From Oscillospiraceae bacterium (lineage in GTDB: Bacteria > Bacillota > Clostridia > Oscillospirales > Oscillospiraceae), in contig JAFZRS010000026.1 of assembly GCA_017619715.1 (NCBI GenBank), positions 1 to 64,000 of the forward strand: a stretch of 64,000 nucleotides of DNA, written 5' to 3'. Position 1 is the first letter of the stretch. Every line of letters starts with the position of its first letter. The notes beneath the pieces are model-generated. The model had not been told where the DNA came from and made no database searches. It worked only from the letters and a program-made list of their open reading frames with translations. Both the position numbers and the translations under genes were made by a program. Of this stretch, positions 62,016-64,000 are shown in pieces.

Positions 62016-64000
<1,985 letters not shown>

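Overview
The window looks like a chromosomal core segment of a strictly anaerobic, spore-forming, moderately GC-rich Firmicute, most likely Clostridia of the Oscillospiraceae type (Oscillibacter/Flavonifractor/Intestinimonas-like). The reasons are sporulation genes (sigG, ymxH, gerW/ytfJ, a sporulation-type D,D-carboxypeptidase, spoVM, sipL-like, yunB), a sodium-pumping decarboxylase, a type III glutamine synthetase, an oxygen/NO-scavenging flavodiiron protein, a Rex redox repressor, an ispH-rpsA fusion, and gene order shared with low-GC Gram-positives. No plasmid, phage, IS element or CRISPR array was seen. The species cannot be named from this sequence alone.

Layout. 1-200: structured, non-coding, ending in a terminator. 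0.3-1.1 kb: DUF975-like membrane protein with a Pro-rich repeat tail. 1.2-4.6 kb (minus): decarboxylase operon gamma-biotin carrier-beta-alpha, with an in-frame TAG in alpha. 4.7-8.5 kb: sfsA, a Gly/Cys-rich mini-protein, rex, tRNA-Arg(CCG), four-domain flavodiiron protein. 8.6-12.3 kb (minus): gltX then type III glutamine synthetase. 12.4-19.8 kb: trpS, comEC-holA-rnmV, glnS and a small membrane protein. 19.8-21.7 kb (minus): ferredoxin-type aldo/keto reductase and sigG. 21.8-24.1 kb: ymxH, rpsB, tsf. 24.1-25.3 kb (minus): DUF4349 lipoprotein and a small membrane protein.

25.4-35.6 kb is one long co-directional run: M50 protease, scpA, scpB, DUF2953, ytfJ, dac, rluB, RpiR regulator, HI0933-type flavoprotein, cmk, plsC, ispH-rpsA. 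35.7-37.0 kb is ispD-ispF, which with ispH covers three MEP-pathway steps. 37.0-38.4 kb is a DUF3343/cysteine desulfurase pair. 38.5-54.5 kb is a second long run: cdaA-cdaR (c-di-AMP), rseC-like, DUF5685, DnaJ-like, yicC, remA, gmk, rpoZ, priA, def, fmt, rsmB, rlmN, prpC, prkC, rsgA, in the Bacillus-type order. It is followed by a 53-aa membrane protein, a 24-codon spoVM and a SipL-like SPOCS/LysM gene, which together look like a spore-coat basement module. The end holds a 3-hydroxyacyl-CoA dehydrogenase, a polar amino-acid ABC transporter, RNase P RNA (minus), murD, yunB and a truncated ligA.

The most notable points are the amber codon replacing a conserved Trp in the decarboxylase alpha chain; spoVM directly before a SipL-like gene whose Shine-Dalgarno sits in a 13-bp hairpin; an internal SD/ATG at the IspH/S1 junction; nested inverted repeats at 11-133; and a recurring TTGC-type -35 with an invariant 17-bp spacer. 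I did not find a clearly novel multi-gene system: most of the window is conserved housekeeping and sporulation DNA.
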